A stretch of 34,941 nucleotides of DNA from Chitinophagaceae bacterium. Its GTDB lineage: Bacteria > Bacteroidota > Bacteroidia > Chitinophagales > Chitinophagaceae. The notes beneath the pieces were generated by a model. It was given only the letters and a program-made list of their open reading frames with translations, ran no database searches and had not been told where the DNA came from. The position numbers were made by a program, and so were the translations under genes. The DNA is taken from NCBI GenBank assembly GCA_021299175.1, contig JAJTFY010000004.1, positions 1 to 34,941 on the forward strand. The letters are read 5' to 3'. Within the stretch, counting starts at the first letter, position 1; each line of letters starts with the position of its first letter. Below, one piece after another: positions 33,759 to 34,941 of this stretch.

Positions 33759-34941
33759 ATGAACCAACGGGAACTTTTCTTGCAGCATGTTGCACAAACC
33801 TCGGATGCACCCCTTGCATTGGAGATTGTTGCTGCAGAGGGTTGCAAGATGTACGACAGAGAAGGCAAAGAATATATCGATGTTATCAGTGGCATCAGTG
33901 TTTGCAATGTTGGTCACCGCAATCCAAAAGTGGTGCAGGCCATCAAGGATCAGCTGGACAAATACATGCACATCATGGTCTATGGAGAACTGGTGGAGTC
34001 TCCCCAGGTTCAATATGCAACCAAACTCGCAAGCCTTCTTCCTGCAACACTGAATTCCATTTATTTCACCAGCTCAGGAGCTGAAGCACCGGAAGGTGCG
34101 ATGAAGCTCGCCAAACGGTTGACAGGGCGCCACAACATGGTGGCCTTCCATGACTCTTACCATGGATCAACCCAGGGTGCTTTGAGTGTCATGGGCAGCG
34201 AGTATTGGCGCAATGCATACAGGCCACTGATTCCCGGCATCAAACATGTTCACCACAATCGAATGGAATCGTTGGATGCCATTGATGCCCATACTGCCTG
34301 TGTTATTGCAGAACCGATACAAGCGGAAAGGGGTGTAATGAAGCCTTCCATTCAGTGGATGAAAATGCTCAGACAGCGCTGTGATGAAACGGGAGCCTTG
34401 CTGGTGTTGGATGAGATACAGACAGGCTTTGGCCGCACCGGCACTTTGTTTGCGTTTGAACAGTTTGGTATTGTACCGGATATTATCCTTTTGGGAAAAG
34501 CGCTGGGTGGCGGCATGCCATTGGGTGCCTTTGTTGCTTCCAAGGAGATGATGGACAGCTTCACGTTCAATCCTGTGCTTGGGCATATCACCACTTTTGG
34601 TGGTCATCCTGTTTGCTGTGCCGCTGGATTGGCGGCATTGGAGTTTTTGGAAGAAGAGAAGCTGCAGGATCAGGTCCAAAAAAAGGAAATGCTTTTCAGG
34701 GAACTTTTACAGCATCCTGCCATCAAATCATTCCGCTCTGCGGGTTTGTTGATGGCCATTGAGTTTGATGATTGGGCAAACAATAAAAAGGTCATTGATT
34801 TATGCATATCGAAGGGCGTCTTTACAGACTGGTTCCTTTTTGCTTCTCATTCTATGCGCCTTGCACCGCCATTGATCATTGAAGAAGATCAAATACGTAG
34901 TGCTTGCGGCATCATCTTGTCTTGCTGTGATGATGTATTAG
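33759..34941 (+). CDS. Class III PLP-dependent aminotransferase, last codons beyond the window
   Basis: 394 codons with no stop before the right edge; family members are near this length, so only a few residues are missing. Fold type I PLP enzyme of the acetylornithine/ornithine/4-aminobutyrate aminotransferase group. It has the N-terminal YDREGKEYIDVISGISVCNVGHRNP stretch, the phosphate-binding SSGAEAPEGAMKLAKR, AFHDSYHGSTQGALS, the cofactor Asp in LLVLDEIQTGFGRTG, and the Schiff-base lysine in LLGKALGGGMPLGAF. Pro replaces the more usual Val, Asn or Thr in GAEA-P-E. The ATG lies 5 bases after a one-mismatch -7 box (GAACTTTG, 33746-33753). Substrate cannot be decided; no arg or pro gene is adjacent. 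Divergent from the gamma-CA gene. Confidence 0.9.
   Translation, partial: MNQRELFLQHVAQTSDAPLALEIVAAEGCKMYDREGKEYIDVISGISVCNVGHRNPKVVQAIKDQLDKYMHIMVYGELVESPQVQYATKLASLLPATLNSIYFTSSGAEAPEGAMKLAKRLTGRHNMVAFHDSYHGSTQGALSVMGSEYWRNAYRPLIPGIKHVHHNRMESLDAIDAHTACVIAEPIQAERGVMKPSIQWMKMLRQRCDETGALLVLDEIQTGFGRTGTLFAFEQFGIVPDIILLGKALGGGMPLGAFVASKEMMDSFTFNPVLGHITTFGGHPVCCAAGLAALEFLEEEKLQDQVQKKEMLFRELLQHPAIKSFRSAGLLMAIEFDDWANNKKVIDLCISKGVFTDWFLFASHSMRLAPPLIIEEDQIRSACGIILSCCDDVL

Noticed and set aside
33717-34013. Possible N-terminal extension of the gamma-CA protein
   Set aside because: It is antisense to the conserved N-terminal part of the aminotransferase.
1-34941. tRNA, rRNA, CRISPR arrays, insertion sequences, prophage or attachment sites
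   Set aside because: No tRNA-like cloverleaf, spaced direct repeats, transposase or integrase motif was seen; all sizeable frames belong to chromosomal housekeeping or surface-protein families.

Overview
The window reads as an ordinary, gene-dense chromosomal stretch of a Bacteroidota bacterium, most likely of the Chitinophagaceae or a close relative. The basis is family content: two secreted proteins with C-terminal type IX secretion (T9SS) sorting domains, a GldB-type lipoprotein, a LytS/LytTR two-component pair with a four-helix sensor, DUF3109 and DUF1080 proteins, and Bacteroidota-type promoters (-7 box TAnnTTTG) with few Shine-Dalgarno sequences. No rRNA, tRNA, insertion sequence, prophage, CRISPR array or plasmid gene was seen. 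No stretch over 300 bases lacks a gene; the largest gap is 191 bases.

Layout: dxs (cut by the left edge, minus) and a secreted lamin-tail/T9SS protein (minus); a plus-strand run of sensor kinase, LytTR regulator, DUF3109 protein and LutB-like Fe-S protein; a minus-strand run of a 1120-residue outer-membrane propeller/barrel protein, comEC, purH and an EamA transporter, the last three joined by 1-base stop/start overlaps; an MBL-fold hydrolase (plus); a flippase (minus); dtd, a MazG-like pyrophosphohydrolase and glyS (plus); a DUF218 membrane protein and a 963-residue BNR/T9SS protein (minus); mfd (plus); a secreted DUF1080 protein (minus); apaG and a fatty acid desaturase (plus); gldB (minus); nadE and rsgA (plus); a gamma-carbonic-anhydrase-like protein (minus); and a class III aminotransferase that runs off the right edge (plus).

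The genes cover isoprenoid precursor synthesis (dxs), purine synthesis (purH), NAD synthesis (nadE), translation and its proofreading (glyS, dtd, rsgA), DNA repair (mfd), DNA uptake (comEC), membrane lipid and surface polysaccharide work (desaturase, flippase), and secreted or surface proteins.

No clearly new multi-gene system was found. The most unusual signals are: (1) all six convergent gene pairs either overlap or are separated by at most 3 bases; (2) perfect TAnnTTTG boxes lie so close to several start codons that those messages should be leaderless or nearly so, two of them with TTG starts; (3) the large outer-membrane protein carries what looks like a dead peptidase-MA domain in front of a propeller and a barrel; (4) a strong terminator hairpin sits on the start of the downstream DUF218 gene. 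Several start codons were placed downstream of the longest possible reading frame; the reason is given for each.
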